A DNA stretch of 64,000 nucleotides from Albula goreensis (taxonomy: Eukaryota; Chordata; Actinopteri; Albuliformes; Albulidae), in the NCBI GenBank assembly GCA_022829145.1, contig CM040755.1, forward strand, positions 16,074,063-16,138,062, in the 5' to 3' direction. The notes under the pieces are model-generated. The model ran no database searches, was not told the origin of the DNA, and was given only the letters and a program-made list of their open reading frames with translations. The stretch's first letter is position 1. Each line of letters begins with the position of its first letter. Below are positions 9,331 through 23,499 of the stretch, piece after piece. The position numbers and the translations under genes were made by a program.

Positions 9331-12300
9331 AGATGGAAGCCACATGATTTCTGAAATTATATGGGGAGAGAGGGAATAGCCAGGAGATGCGTAGCGCAGT
9401 AGGGACAAAAGACAGTTATGGAGCCATCAGATCAGGGAGTGTGGTCTTTTCTAAATAACATGGCTGTGACCTGGCACACCTTTCAAAGGCCCTGAACAAA
9501 TGGAGCCAAGAAGGTTGCTGGAGGTGCATTTACAGGACATCAGGCAAACTCCGGACCAATGGTTCTTGAGATTGTCACTATGTCTTCCTGTGCTTTCTGT
9601 AATTTAGAGCCAAGAGTGAATGGCTGGGAATGCATAAATGTGTGAAAACTTCCAAATGTTTCAAGTATTGAATTGCAGTGATGTAAGAATAATAGTTCTG
9701 TTGAAGTAGGGAGATGACACGTCCATGGCCATGAATTTTCCTGGTGATTTATTTCACTATGTTTTGTGTTGGATCAAATATCTGCCTCACTGATCTCTGC
9801 ACTGTGCCCCATGTGGGGGCCTCAGCAGTTGCATGTTAACTTATGGCAATGATGTTTATGGTGGATACATTTGTTATGCCAACGTGAAATATATTTACAT
9901 ACATCCAAGCTGTGATATATCATGTTTTTGCTTTATGTCTTTGTTGTGTGTTTCTTTTTTTAAATATGCTTTTCAGTGCTGAGACAGTAGAGACAGCTTT
10001 CAACAGACTTTGTGAGGGGTGAAGAATCTAGATTGAGCCATGGGTAGCTTTACAGTTAACTCCTTGGATGACCCAGAACTTCATTTTGTGCCATTAATCC
10101 TCTCAATGGAGGACGAAATGTAGCGAAACTTAACACTTGCCATTCATCACAATCTGGAAGCTGCCCTAATCTAATAGACACTTGACTAATGCATATACCC
10201 ATTTTGTTTAATTACATTCTGACCAGGACAAATTAACATATTAATTTATGATTAATCTGACTCTGTTTACTGACTTAATTATTCAGGGTTTGTTATAGTT
10301 TTGCATGTAAAAATATGATTCAAGAAAGTTTACATATCCTAACAGTAATTTGGGTTATAATAGTTTGCAGCTCTTTGAGAATCATACCTTCTTATTGAAT
10401 GCGTTGCAGTCCAGGGCCTTTTTATGTACTGGAAACATCAGCTACAACTTTATAAAGCTTCATTAAAATGTACATCAGCAATACCCATTTCTGTCTTTAT
10501 TATTCCATATGTAATAACTTTGCTGTAATTTTCAAATGTGATTACCAGCCCAGCACAATCACCATGAGTAATATTTTATTAATGCACTGGTAGGGTAAAA
10601 ATGAACATAACATTTCATGTAGTTCTTATTTAAAGTTTCTTATTTAAAACTCATCCTTCTCTTGATTGCCTATAAAATCCTATGAAATTAAAACAAGCTT
10701 TAATTTCAGTGCATATGATGTCAACCAAGCCATATTTCACATACCAAGTTCATGTCCTGTTTATACTCTCCACATATGTGTTATGGCCTCATTGTTATAG
10801 AGGACATAGAGCATGTTGCTCCATTGAGACTGTTTGGTCTTGGGTACACCCCGCTGCTCCTGTTGTTAACAACAGTTTGCAAGGTTGGGTTGTGACATAG
10901 TCTATGCCTGTCAGTCCACGTTGCCATGGCATAAAGACAAGGGAGCAGGTTTGCATGGCTGTCTTGTCCCTCTCTCAAACCCCATGTTCCTGCTGTCTCA
11001 TAGCCCTTATTCACTGGATAGACAGATGCCGTGCTCTCTGGGTGACTTCTAAACTCTACGGCATGTGTGTCAGTCGATCACAGACAGTGGCGCACATGCT
11101 AGGATCTGCTGCGTGAACAGACTGTGGGAGGGGCGAGGGGGTGGAGGGCCGGGGGTTGTGTCCCGCGTGGCAAGGGTTGCTTCCCGTGGGGTGAAATCTG
11201 ACACTACCAAAGGATGGAGCAAGGTCAGATCCAGGGCCAAGAGCCAAGCTGAGATGGAGGGGGTGGGGCAGTATTTAGTGAGGGTTTAGTTCAGAGAGGG
11301 GGTGGCTGGGCTCGGCAGATGCCCATTGAGCTGTCCAGTCAGCTCCACACTGATTCAAGAAGGTCAGGCCTGCTTTACATACTTCTTACATACTGGCTTG
11401 TTTGATCATGGCACATGTTTGTGTAAGGTAAACAATTTGGTTATGAATGAATTAGCAGCACGTTTGCTCCAGTCTTCATAGCATATGCACACCACTGAAT
11501 AATCTTTTGAAGGTCTGCAAAGCTTGCAATGCCCAAGGACACTGCCTGAGAAGAGAAAAGGTACTGCTCACAAAACACAGAGGAATGTTAAATCAGACAC
11601 CAGCCACATCTCTCTTTATCATCTTAAGCCTGAGAAGGCTGAAACATGTTCACAGAAATGCATTTTGGCTCAGAAAGTGGCTTCCTCAGAGGTGACCATT
11701 TAGGAGTACGATCAATTAATGTAATTACTAACATCTGTGACTCATCTTCCTAAAACTGTGAAATATACTACTAAAAAGTGGACATAAGGAGAGCTAAAGG
11801 GATTATCATGCGTGCCGCGAATGGGAAGGCACTAATACAGCATACTTGTGAATGTTTATACCATTAACTAGTAGCAAAATATACCAAAATATACCATGAA
11901 AGGGACCACAGTACTAAAAGTGCAAAACATTTCATTGCAATGAGAGAAATCTCATCAGCATGTTCATGCTTTGCCCTCTCCCGCCTCCGAAATAGTTTAA
12001 AATGGTAATAAATAAGTGTATGAGGTGTGTGAGGAAGACTTTTTGAAATAAATGTTATGAGAATCTCTTTTTCTTGATGGGAATTATCTTCAGGAAGGGG
12101 GATTTGTACATTGTTATTATTTTTTTCATCTGAACACCCAATGTAATCTGTCTCGCAAAAAACAATGTAAACCTCTCAGAGACCCCTGGGTATTGTAGGC
12201 CAATGCATAGGACTCCCAGAGAATGTAAAAAGTGATGAATCTCAGATCTGTCTGTCTGCCAATGTCAATTGCTTTCAGTGGTGCACAGTCCTGTGCAGTG

Positions 12301-13530
12301 AAGGCTGCTCCTTTCAGATGGGAAATTATCTGAGTGCAAGAAACACAGAAAACATTGACGGGGTAAAAAAAAACAAAACAGAAAAAAAAAAACAAATGTG
12401 TGAATTCTTGTACTGTTTTTGTACCAGTGTGTTCTGGTTCAGTGTTGACAGAATGTGTAATGGGATCTGACTGAGGAGATGAAATAGAAGAGAAGTGGAA
12501 GAGAAAAGCAGACAGAGCAGAGGATGAGGAGGAGCCAGGCAGGGCTGGGGAGAAGAGGGAAGGTTATTGGTGAAGCAGCTTTTATCTTGTTAATGCTTGA
12601 TGCAGTATCTACAGGCTGCAGAGCTGAAGACTCAAAAGAGAATTAGTCAGGATAGAGGGAATTCACCCAGTCAGAGAGATATTGATCTATGCTGGGCTTG
12701 GTTTGTTACCTCAGTACTTTTCATGTTTTTTCTTTTTTTCTGGAGTGGGACTAACTCCTCTTGGGTGATGACGCAGGGAAATCAGACGAACAAGTCAGTA
12801 TGTGAGTGAATACTCCAGGAGTGTAATGAGGTGTAACACTCTTATTAGTGTTTTGTCTGGCTCTGAAACCTATTTAAGAATACCATTACATAAACCTCAG
12901 ATATTTGCACATACAGAGAATAGAGATTCTTTGTAACTTTGAAATTTCCATAACTTTATAACTTTTATAACTGAAAGCACCTTCACATGACACCAAGTTT
13001 AAGAATTCTTAGTTGAATCGCTCATTGATTAGAGCTGCTACTTACATAGCAGTAACCTCATTTTCGAATAGGCTAGTCTTACATTGTAGCTATATACCTT
13101 GAAATGGGGGTAGATGTTTAACCCTCTGTTAAACCAGCTGTAGGGTTTCAAGTACACACATCTGAAATGTTACTGCATTTCAGTGGACCACTAAATGTAT
13201 AAGTGGAGTGGAGAAATTATACTAAGCTGCCTGGTTATTGCTATAGTAGCTCTATTCTGTAGAGATCACCATGCTCTGCTACACTTCGGTGATATTTTTG
13301 AAAAGCCTATGCTGCAGTGACCCAAAGAACCCTGGGTAACATAAAACCATTCTAGCACTGTGTGTCCTGGTCACAATCAATCATTGACATAACCAAAACT
13401 CAAACTAGTACCATTTAGGCTACAAGGCTTGGCCTGTGCTTCTGGCAAAGCACAACTGCTAACAATGGGTGTATTATAATACTTTTTCTTGACTCCTTGT
13501 TTCCTCCCCTTGTATCCTACCTCGGTCATA
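9331..13530. other. Non-coding stretch
   Basis: No gene is recognised. It contains the homeodomain-site cluster at 10161-10290 and an A-rich run at 12365-12394 that could be the tail of an old retroposon, though no head is recognisable. Confidence 0.55.
10161..10290. promoter_or_regulatory. Homeodomain-site cluster, candidate enhancer
   Basis: TAAT/ATTA cores are densely packed, including TTTAATTACA near 10207, the AATTAA-ATTAATTTATGATTAAT run at 10231-10256 and CTTAATTATT near 10274. Some clustering is expected in AT-rich DNA. The call rests on density only. Confidence 0.3.
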
Positions 13531-13909
13531 TGTGGAGGAAAGGAGGGGAGGAAACGAGGAGATGAAACGAAATTTGGAAAAACCAATCTGATTAGCCCTT
13601 CAGGAAAGTTGATCTCGGTTATTGATGAGGTCGTGTAACTTCAACTGATTCTGAGGATACCTAAGCCAATCAAAATTTTCTCTGGGATGATCGTGAGCAC
13701 AATGATGTCACCCAAAAATGTGAAAACACTTCCACGGTTGGATACATTGATGTATCCTTCGTTTGGAGGAGAGGAGGAGGCGAGTGGAGGAAGCAAAACT
13801 TGTCTCCTAACTTTTTGGAACAGTGGAGGTAGGGAGGACTCATAGATACATTTCTGGAGCACTGAGGAGAGGAGGAGACGAGTGGAGGAGGTGAGGAGAC
13901 AAAATTTGA
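13531..13909. repeat. Degenerate purine-rich repeat, three copies of a ~45-bp motif
   Basis: Three copies lie at about 13531-13577, 13763-13802 and 13862-13909. The shared core is GAGGAGAGGAGGAG-CGAGTGGAGGA followed after a short gap by ACAAAA(C/T)TTG; the last two copies are closest. The spacing is irregular (~230 and ~100 bp), and no inverted termini or poly-A tail are evident, so the repeat class is unknown. Confidence 0.55.
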
Positions 13910-13929
13910 GTATTGGAACTCACCCAAAA

Positions 13930-16900
13930 TCATTGTCCCTACTATACTTATGTATGGAGGCTTCTGAATAATTCCTTCAATAGCCTACCAAGATTTGACA
14001 CACTATTCACATTTCCTAAAGTCATATCTATTACTGGATTCCTGGACTAAAATAAACAACCTGGCTATTTGTCTAAAGGGTGATATGTTAAATGGGAATG
14101 CAATGGGACTACTATATTAAATAATGCACCAATAACAATGTTATAACATAGATATTACATAGATTTCCTTTAAAAATGTGCATATTTTAGGAAAACTGCA
14201 CACACACACACGTGGTATGAACAGTTATGAGTTGAAAAGGGTATAAACCTTTATTTAATTCAGAGCAATGGCCCCAGTTCTTCTGTGTGCCTAGTAAATG
14301 CAGAGAGTTTGTTACTGATAGACTTCAATCTTGGACCTTGGTGACAATAGTGGACAAAAAGGGCACTGTGAGGGACAAACAAATGAAACAGCATAAAACT
14401 AAGATGACAATGAAGGAGCTACAGCTGAATGACCATTCAGGTTTCAATTATGATAAGGATTCATAAACAATGGAGAGGGGACAGAGGAGGGCAGTTTGTA
14501 CCCTTGGCTTTGTGGTATGGGGAAAAGGCCAGTCAGGCAGCTGCAGATCTAAAGCAGCCATGCTTCTTGAAGGGGTAAAGGGGAGTTTGAAAGGAGAAGA
14601 TCACATCTATCTCTCAGGAGCTGTGCAGGCAGTGATATTGCTCTTCCCTTTCAAGCAAACGCCTTTGTCAAGGTCCAGGAACGATCGCCAAAACCGTACA
14701 GTTGGAATTGAGTTCAGAGGAGCAAAGACCTTGGTTGTTGGCTGTAAAATAATAGTTTTTTCTTACCTGCAGTGGGTGTCCCCAACAATATTTAGATGGG
14801 AAATGTAAAGGTACTGCTAATGACTTTCAGTCGGGTAACCTTTTCATTTTCATTTTCCTTGCATACTGTGGCTATTGCACACACATATTTGGAAATTGGT
14901 CATGCAAAAATTTGCTAATCTGAAATAAACACAAATCAAATTTCTCATGGAACTAGTTCAAGGTTTGTATTGAAGGTAATTTTGTTCTTTTATTGTTCTG
15001 TAATTCTATTATAGAGCTTCTGTGTTGTTGAAAGCCTTCATGATGACATTGATTTCACATCCACTTTTATGTCTTTGGAAAGAGCCTCTAAACCTTGTCC
15101 AGAACCATTTCAGATTGAAAAGCAATATATCCTGCCAGGCTGCAAACACGACTTCATCCCATGAAAAATCATAATTTTACCCCATGTTTTCACTGCAAAG
15201 AGAATACACAAAACCCCCTTTTTTCTGTAAGGCTTTTACAGACAGAGACCAGAAAGCAGGGTTGGGAATTGGACTGACCCCAGGTCAGCCCTAGGTCTTC
15301 TGTCAGTGATCTGTCTGTCAGTGTGAGATCTCTGGTTTCCAAACCAAACAGTTATTGGAACATACTTATTTTTCCTGCAGTGGAGCAGCTGGACTTTTTC
15401 ATGTGAATCATATACACTGGTGTAGGACAAGGCTCCCCTTACACACATACAAATCCAATGTGAATTGGCCAGTGTGGAAAATTCACTTCAAACTCTGGCT
15501 TTTAAATAATTTGACTTTTGTTATATATCAAATAGAAATATTCTATTACACTAATGTAGCCCTGACCTTTCTGATGCATACCCCCCAAATGTATCCAGCT
15601 TTACAGTGCAATCAAGAGGGTGCTTCAGCTTGAAATATAGATACAGGTCTCTTAGAAAACCTTTCAGAAAGCCTTAAAACATGGTCTTGGTCATTGACGA
15701 CCAGATTGGTTGCAGAGGAATGGTAGCTCAATTTCCTGCCATTACTCGTTGTAGGACTGGGAATTTGGCGATGCAGAAAAATCACCTGTGTTGTATTGGG
15801 GCTTACACCATAAGACAGTTTCGCTATAGGCTGACTGTGAAAATTCATATTTTCTGTGAATTGTGATTAACCCTGATGCACTCGCCTGAAGCACTCATGG
15901 AGCTTTTCACAAACATATTTTGTCTTTTGTGCCAGTAGCACTTTGGTCTCTCACTCGTACCCCTGTTTTTCAGCCCTGAGTGGAGATTACATTTTTGTTC
16001 AGCTGACACCTTTATTTGCTGTTACTAGCAGCTCAGCAGGGGATAACTAGTCTACCTTGCCACTTCATTTATATACCTGACCAACCCCTGACAGTAGCAC
16101 CCTTCTACCTTCCTCACCTCTAGCTTCTTGTGTGTGTGTGTGTTTTTGCTGAACAGACAATCTCCTCACGAAATCCCTTTTCAAATTAAATTTAAATGAC
16201 CCCCCCTAAGCTCATAAACAGTGGGTCTCCTGACAGCTTAATTCATAATTTAGCGCTGAGCCAGGGGCTTGTAGGCCATAAGGAGGTCCTAAATGGGAGA
16301 GAGAAAGCAGTAAATGGGGTGTTCGTTTGCACCTCCCTCTTAAAAAGACCACAAGTCCGAAGCTCAGCACTGAAGCAGTGGGCATTAGCAGGATTTTAAA
16401 CTGCTGACTATAAGATTTCCACAAAACATTTAGCCTTTTTTTATTTGTCTGCCTGTTTTTTGATGTCTGTTTGCATGGATTCAGCATCTTATCTTGTTCT
16501 CCACTTCATCGTTAATGTAGTTTCTTTATGTGATTTGCTGCACCTATACCAGAGAGATTCCATCTTAAACACTTTCATATACATGAGTAAGGATTGTTTA
16601 TGGACCAAATGAAATAATGAGAATATATTTGAATATTTGCTGTACCAACTGCTTTATCTGTCTGTTATAGTGTGGTATAACAGAATTAAAAACATACAAT
16701 CTTATAAAAGGCATGGATTTCATTGGTGGGAAAACAAATGCAAACAGATTTTGGAATACTATTCAGTTCCTGTTTTAGTCAGTCTGAATAGTATGACTGA
16801 ATGCAATACTGTGGCAGCTCACCACCCTTCGCCTTACACCAGCCAAGAGTGTGTGTCTGTATGAGAACAAAATGAGTGAAAGGAAAAGTTTCTGTGTGAG

Positions 16901-17685
16901 TGTGTGTGTGAGTGAGGGGGTTATCACAGGGAAAGGTGTGGGGGTGTGTACTGAGTGAAAAATTAGTGTGAGCTGTGAGAAGGGAGAGAGAGCGTGTAAG
17001 ACAATATCTTAGAAACAACAATGTATGTGGGGGAGATCTCTGAAACTGCAGTCTGTGTTTGGGGAGATCAGCAAGTAAAGGGTGGGTGTACAAGGGTGAG
17101 ATTTCAGCCTAAATTGAAAGGAACCAATTCATCTGCTCTTTTAGTCTTCAAACCTCCATTGTACAAAATGCATCAGTACCATACAGAGCACATATACATG
17201 AGGGTTTTTTAAAATTTCCTTGGCCTTGATTTTCAATTTTGTTATCAGCTGCTTTTGTTCTGTATTGTGTACACATCTAAAGAAACAGCATCTTTAAAAG
17301 GAGATTTAAGTAGCCTCATGGGATATTTTGCACCAGTAAATTTAATGGATGGTATTAATGTGGGAAGAAATGAGGGAGCAGAGACTTTGCAGTGATGTCT
17401 GTGGTGGAATGTGGAAGTCAGCGAATTTATGGTGGACTGGGAGAGACAGCAGCGTCAGGCAGCAGGGGAGCAGACAGACAGGGTGACATGGCAGCTGCAA
17501 ACAAACTACAGAAGTGATGGGAGGAGGTTGGACATGGGCAGGGGTAAATGGCAATCGACCATCTCAATTGCCTGCACTGTTTTTCCCTTGCAGCTTCCTC
17601 TCCATACGTTTTATCCCTTTCTCTCTCCCTCTCTCTCTCCATGGCACAGTCAATACTGTCTTGTGAGTGCGCTCCATTAAAAAGT
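13930..17685. other. Non-coding stretch
   Basis: No gene or transposon is recognised. Short GT runs lie near 16130 and 16897. The 16190-16400 part has balanced composition like conserved non-coding DNA but no diagnostic motif. Confidence 0.5.
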
Positions 17686-17689
17686 CATT

Positions 17690-17850
17690 AAAGCTCAGAG
17701 AGAAAGAGGTGAAGGCGTGATCCTCTCAGCAAAGCGAACCGGCGGAAATTGCTCCATCCATCATTATTACACCTGATGGACAGTCCGCTGCGGTGAGAGG
17801 AAGAGGGCCCCTGCCCCTGACCTGTCACAGTCACTGCGAACAAGGAAGAG
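17690..17850. promoter_or_regulatory. Small CpG-containing block, candidate regulatory element
   Basis: About eight or nine CpGs fall within 160 bp (for example AAGCGAACCGGCGG near 17735 and GTCCGCTGCGG near 17783) in an otherwise CpG-poor region, next to ATTATTACACC. Overlapping open frames are present on both strands, and none resembles a protein. Confidence 0.3.
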
Positions 17851-18718
17851 CCAAAAAGACTGGACAGCAAAGGGGATGGACCCAGCACCCACATGTGAGC
17901 ATGCTACCTCCTCTTTGCCTCCCCAATCAGGTTCTTCACAGCAGGCTTCAGGGGTCCCTTCATTTTTCACTCTTTGTGTGTCCTGCGAGAAAATGAGTAT
18001 ACTTGGTGCCCAAATGCAGGACAGTGTTTGAACTATGTTACCCTTGATTCATTTCAATGGGTTCTCTTTGTTACCTCACTAGAGCGTTGGCAGGGATAAG
18101 GTCAAGGGTGTAGTCAGTACATCATTGGTTAAGATGTAGACCAAGCCTACTCATTTATTGTACAATAGTGTGCATTAATTATAAGCCCACAGCTTTCATA
18201 AGGGCCAAACTGAGTTAGTATTCACAGATTCTTTTTGACTACAATTATGGTTGTGGATGCAAATGACATAGTCTGAATTCCAGCAATTGATCAATTGTAG
18301 GTGAGTGAAGGCTTGGCCATTGATGGTGCTGCTCCAGCTTTTAGCCATTTAGACTATACCATGAGCATGTTTTTGCTGCACTTTGATGGTATGTGATGTC
18401 TTATTTTATGGTATCTAATAATTATCCTTAACTAGCAAAATCCCCATGCCAAGAAACTTACAATAGCTAGCTTGCATAATGTGTGTTTATTATGGGAGCT
18501 GGCATATTTAATTTGTTCAAATGGCATGTTTTCTCTGGCTGTAAGTGCCAGAGAACTGTCCAGGAGTGAGCCATCACACTGAAACAGTGTCCTGTGTCAG
18601 AGGTGTGGTCCCTGGGCAGCAGCACACATGAAGGTAACCTCTCTTTTAAGCTGGTCTTAAATCCTGTGTTATGGATCAAAGCCCCCTCCATTCCAAACGT
18701 CTTCCTGCACCCGGGGGT

Positions 18719-18753
18719 GGTGTGTGTGTGTGTGTGTGAGTGTGTGTGAGTGT
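18719..18753. repeat. (TG)n microsatellite with interruptions
   Basis: TG units over 35 bp, broken twice by GAG. Confidence 0.9.
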
Positions 18754-21700
18754 AAGGGGCGGGGGATTTGGCCATGAGCAGAGGAGCATCCTGCCAAGGA
18801 AGTGGCGAATTACCACGTGCCCTGACTGCCTCTTCCTCAGATCGGAAATGACCGCAGGCATCAGAGGAAGAGCAGGGTGGGGGGAAGTGGTGCGTGGCGC
18901 AGTTGTGACCATGTGCATGCTGCCAGAACATGGAGAGAAAGGCAGACAACGGCCAGGCAGGGAGGGGGGAGGAGAAAGAGGACTTAAAAAACAGGGAAGA
19001 AGGGGAGGGGGCATATGAGAGGATATGACAGAGGGGAAATTAATCTTTGGCATGAGCGAGAATAAAAACATATCCCTTCCTCTTTCCCCATTAGCATTAT
19101 CAGAAGAACATTGCCCAACTAAAAATAGGCAGACATCAGACATCAGAAATGATTAGTGACACCACTCATGACAGTGAAAGTGTGGACTGACTGCAGTAGT
19201 GGGGGGAATTAAAAGTAGGTTTTAGAAAAAAATGCATTTTAAAGGGTTATCAGAAATGTCAAATGAAGAATGCTTTGTGGAATGTAAACACCCAGTATAT
19301 TTGTCTTGGCTTTGTATAGGTAAATACATATTGGAGCTGCTTTCATGGATTCCAGGGTTATACCAGTAAAGCTGGCATACTGACAGCCCACCTTCCTGCA
19401 CAGATGACAGAATCAAAGGGGCCCTCTTTTCTGCTGCAAAGTGTAGGAGAAAAATGAGCTGTAATGGAACTTGGTTTGACAGGCTGTTTGAAAAGAAGGA
19501 ATTGCATATGGGATTCTTTACATAACAGGTAAATGCAGCTGAATTTGAGATGCTTTAGAAAAGGTGACTAAATGCTCTGGATCATGTTATATATACATAC
19601 TGCTTAATGATACATTCTTAGATAGATATAATGTTTTGCGACTTATTGTGAAATTCAGTACCATCCATGATATTGAATATTCAGTAATATTTTGTGCACT
19701 GTCGGGTAAATAAAGTTTGAAATCTGGATTAGTTATGCATGTGAATGTATGTTTACAAATCCCTGGGACACTGAACTGTTGGTGTCCGTGTTAATGAAGG
19801 GCATTTGGTCATACTAACGACCAGCATCTCAGTACCCCTGTGTAGGCCTATCTTCTGCTTTCTGGTAATATGCTCTACAACCAAGGCAACCTTGTTGTAG
19901 TGGGTAACATTACAGGAAGTAAAAACATGGCAGCAATTAGGCAGATCTGACAAAGCCCATTGGGACCAAGTTAGGGATGCCTATTATGCATATACCTGAG
20001 TGAGCTTACACCCATTTAAAGTCCTGTCACTGAGCTCATGAGCTTTGCTAAAAAAAGAAACTGAACATGTACAATCAATAATTAATGAATGCTATTTACA
20101 AACACTTCCATTTCTTTGTTTTCATTCTCTTGTGTTACATGTAGCTTTTTCTTCACTGTTTAACCCACAAAGTGGTTCTTGCATTCTATTGCAATCTAGT
20201 TTCGAGAATTCACATCACAAATTAACCAAAAATAGCACAATAGAGCTAGGTTATGTCCTCTGCATGTGCTTTCAGTGACTTCATATAAGATTTTTTCATA
20301 TGAGAGTGAACTGTGCAGCTGGTGTTGACTTTGAGAGCTTTGACTGATTTAGTTGTCTTCACCATGCGACGATTCCCTTGTGATTCATGGGGCTCTCTGT
20401 TACTGCCATCTGGAGAGCCTGCGTCTCCACACCTCTGGGCTGTGCACCGGACCAATGGTCGCCATAGAAGGCCAATGAAGACATTAAGACCATTATTAAT
20501 GATGAACGGCAGACCCCTGGCCCATAACTGAAGAGGGGCAAATAAATAGTGTGTGAAAAGCCCACCTGTTTGAAAGCAGGCACAAGATGCTACACACAGG
20601 CCGTCTTTCAGGGATAAGCACCACTCCGATGTCAGATCTCTCCAATACCTGGAAAATGGTTGAATGTGCACATTAGAGGCAGAAGCGCCAGAGATTCCAG
20701 TGGAGGTCTACGGCAGCAGGCTACCGCGTGGTGTTGCCCTGACGCTCCTTACTTTCCTCCCCCTGATAAGACCCCAGTGTACCGCCCTACCCCTGCCCAT
20801 CAATCACGGCCTGACAGGCAGACGCAGTGCTGTGGTTGCTGGAAAATGGAGCTCTCACCCAGAATATGATTGATGTGAGTGGGGGAAGCTGTGGCCCTTC
20901 AGGGGTTAGTTTGAGAGTAGTGGTCTAGGGGGCAAAAGTGAGATTATAACCCTCATAGTAGCTTGGGTATTTTCTCTGAACACTTACAAGTATAGGTCTA
21001 TAGGCGTTTGGATTTATTCCCAGAAACAGCTGAATATGTTACACAGAATAAAACCAGGGGAAAATGATTTCTGGGATGAACTGTGCCGAGCATGCACCAA
21101 CCAGATTGCCTTCAGAACAAATGTTCAAGAAACAGAAAAATAAGACTCTTTGATGCCAAAAAGAGGCCATTCAACTCATCTAGTGATGCCATTGTATCTA
21201 CTATCTAGACAGTCAACAGTTGTGCTAATACCCTTTCTGTGCAACTCAGGGCTTTTGGTTTCTATTATATATCCAGGGCATCAATTCAAAGCATTCATGA
21301 CTCACAAATATCTAAACATACATCATATAAAGGGATTCAGGGTCAAAAACACTTTTCACTAATCAGCGGCTGTGCTTTTATACTGTGCCATTCATTGTTG
21401 TGGTGTTACTATGACTGTTAAAGTAATATTAACCTGTGGTATAGTAACTGAGGGTGTGAGTATACTATCTTCATCAGTTGTCACCAACATTGAGGCTATG
21501 TACTTAAATATCTGTGCATTATCATTTCCTGCTCAATATTCCATTTCCATACATAACAGTGCTACCTTGGGGTTTTCTATTATAGCTTGTGTTTGATATT
21601 GCTGTGTTGAGGTTTATGTCTATATTTTATTATTTACATATAGTAGATTGTGTTATTTTTGGTAAAATTGTTGATGTACGTAAAGCATGCCTAACGGTTA

Positions 21701-22251
21701 TCTCCTGGGTTCCATACACCACCTGTATTAGTGGACACTTCTGTAGAATCAGTACAATCATATATCAGAGATAGTGTTTTCCTGCAATGTGGATGCTATT
21801 CTTTTGCTTCAGCTTTGACATTTGTAACTTTGAGTAACTGTAGAGTAACGCAATGTTTCCTTTTTGGGAATACACATGATTATAACTTTATAACCCTTGG
21901 ACTCTGGTTCCTCTTCTGTTTCACTGCATATGAACCATTTTCCAAAGGCTATCTCCAAGACAAATTTGTAAAAAAAAAAAATAAAAATAAGGAAGAAGAC
22001 GTTTTACTGGAGCTTTACTGCAGAGGGAATATGATTAACTGTTCTCCAAGCCTTTCCTGTCGCTGTGCATAAAGAAGATTGAGAGCTGAAATGTAATACA
22101 CTGTCACTTGGGAAACCAAAAACACACTGCTGTTGTATATTACAGAAATGTATTTCTCATTTCCATCTTCAGTATATAAACTTGATAAAGGCATAGTACT
22201 AGAGGAGTAATATTGGATATTTGCTTGATTTGATCATTTATAAGTCTCTCA

Positions 22252-22335
22252 TGTGGTGCACTGGGTAAAGGAGCTGACACAATCACACAAGTTGGGTCTG
22301 TAGCTTGGGCATTATGGATTTAGGTCCAGAGTAGT
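22252..22335 (+). repeat. Possible tRNA-derived SINE head, degenerate
   Basis: GTGGTGCACTGGGTAAAGGA resembles a tRNA A-box region of the TRGYNNAGNGG type, as in many fish SINEs. The expected B box (GGTTCGANTCC) is only vaguely seen as GGTCTGTAG or GGATTTAGGTCC downstream. No tail is defined. Confidence 0.2.
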
Positions 22336-23499
22336 TAGCTAGCCAGATGTCCATTGTGTGTAGAATACAACTGGTTTTATATTACAAGAGTTTTAAGTAC
22401 AGAATTTCCTGGTTTCAGTAGCATTGTTTCCTCTCAGTGTTATGCCAGATGCCCTGGTTGTCATCAATGAGGAATAGGCTATGTCTCTGGAGCTGGCTAT
22501 ACTGTAACTGTGCAATCTGTAGTGGTGAAAATCACAATTAATGGCTTGCTAATAAGTGAATCAGAAGAGAGCAAACACATTCATACTTTGAGAATACCTG
22601 TAGCAAATCATTAAAAATATTTATATTTTAACTCTGAGTGCTGTATACTGGGACAATACCAAAAGACTTCAAGGCATTAGTTAGGATCTGCCATATATTA
22701 TATGACAAATTAGGATAGATTTCATTGAAAGATGAAAAAAGCTTGAGGAGGTGGAGGTCAAGTTTACATCAAACCTTTGTGAACAGGAAAATTGATCAAC
22801 AGACCTCCTTGATTCACTGTTTGACTTATAGATTAATATGAGGAGCATGTTTATCATCTGAAGGCCTTGGTAGTAAGTTAGGACTGTGTGCTTTCTTGCC
22901 AATGACAGCTTGACAGTTTTGACCTGCACACAAGTGCAAAATTTAATATTTTTTTTTGTCGGAGATGGATAGGATTCGGAAAGAGCTTGCGGACTATATT
23001 CCAAGGAAAGTTAGGAACATGAGAACTACTGGCAAACTGAGTCAGCAGAATGAAAGTGTTGACCTATGGAAAACAGTTTTCCGAATGAGTGCCATGTGAG
23101 CAAACAGGTTTGTCATGGGTCTGTTATCTGTAGTAGGAATATAGTGCAGATGAATGGTATCACCAGGGGCTGTGATGGAGTCCTGAATGACAGCCAGTCT
23201 TTCGCAACCCGTTGATTTGATATATAAACGTCTCACATCTTCAGGGCAATGAAAATGAAATCACATCATCATGGCTGTAATAGATAAAAAGAATCTATTT
23301 CCAAGTATTTCTCAGCAATTATCATTGTGAAAGTTCTTTATACTGTGCTGAAGTGAGGCACTTTTACAAAGCTCTGCCTTTTTTTTTTTAGAGGGAGGGA
23401 AATCCTTTCTGCATGCAAAGTTTCCCTTTGAAGATCTGCCTCACTTCAGAAAAAGAGGGGTTACCTTAGTGCTAGAGCACATTGCCAGTGGGGCAATTG

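Noticed and set aside
12118-12394. Retroposon ending in an A-rich tail
   Set aside because: The A-rich run is interrupted by C, no promoter boxes or target duplication could be found, and the body matches nothing known to me.
18467-19143. Overlapping minus-strand frames of 155-160 codons
   Set aside because: They run through a TG microsatellite (Thr-His repeats) and purine-rich tracts that lack stops by composition; no protein resemblance.
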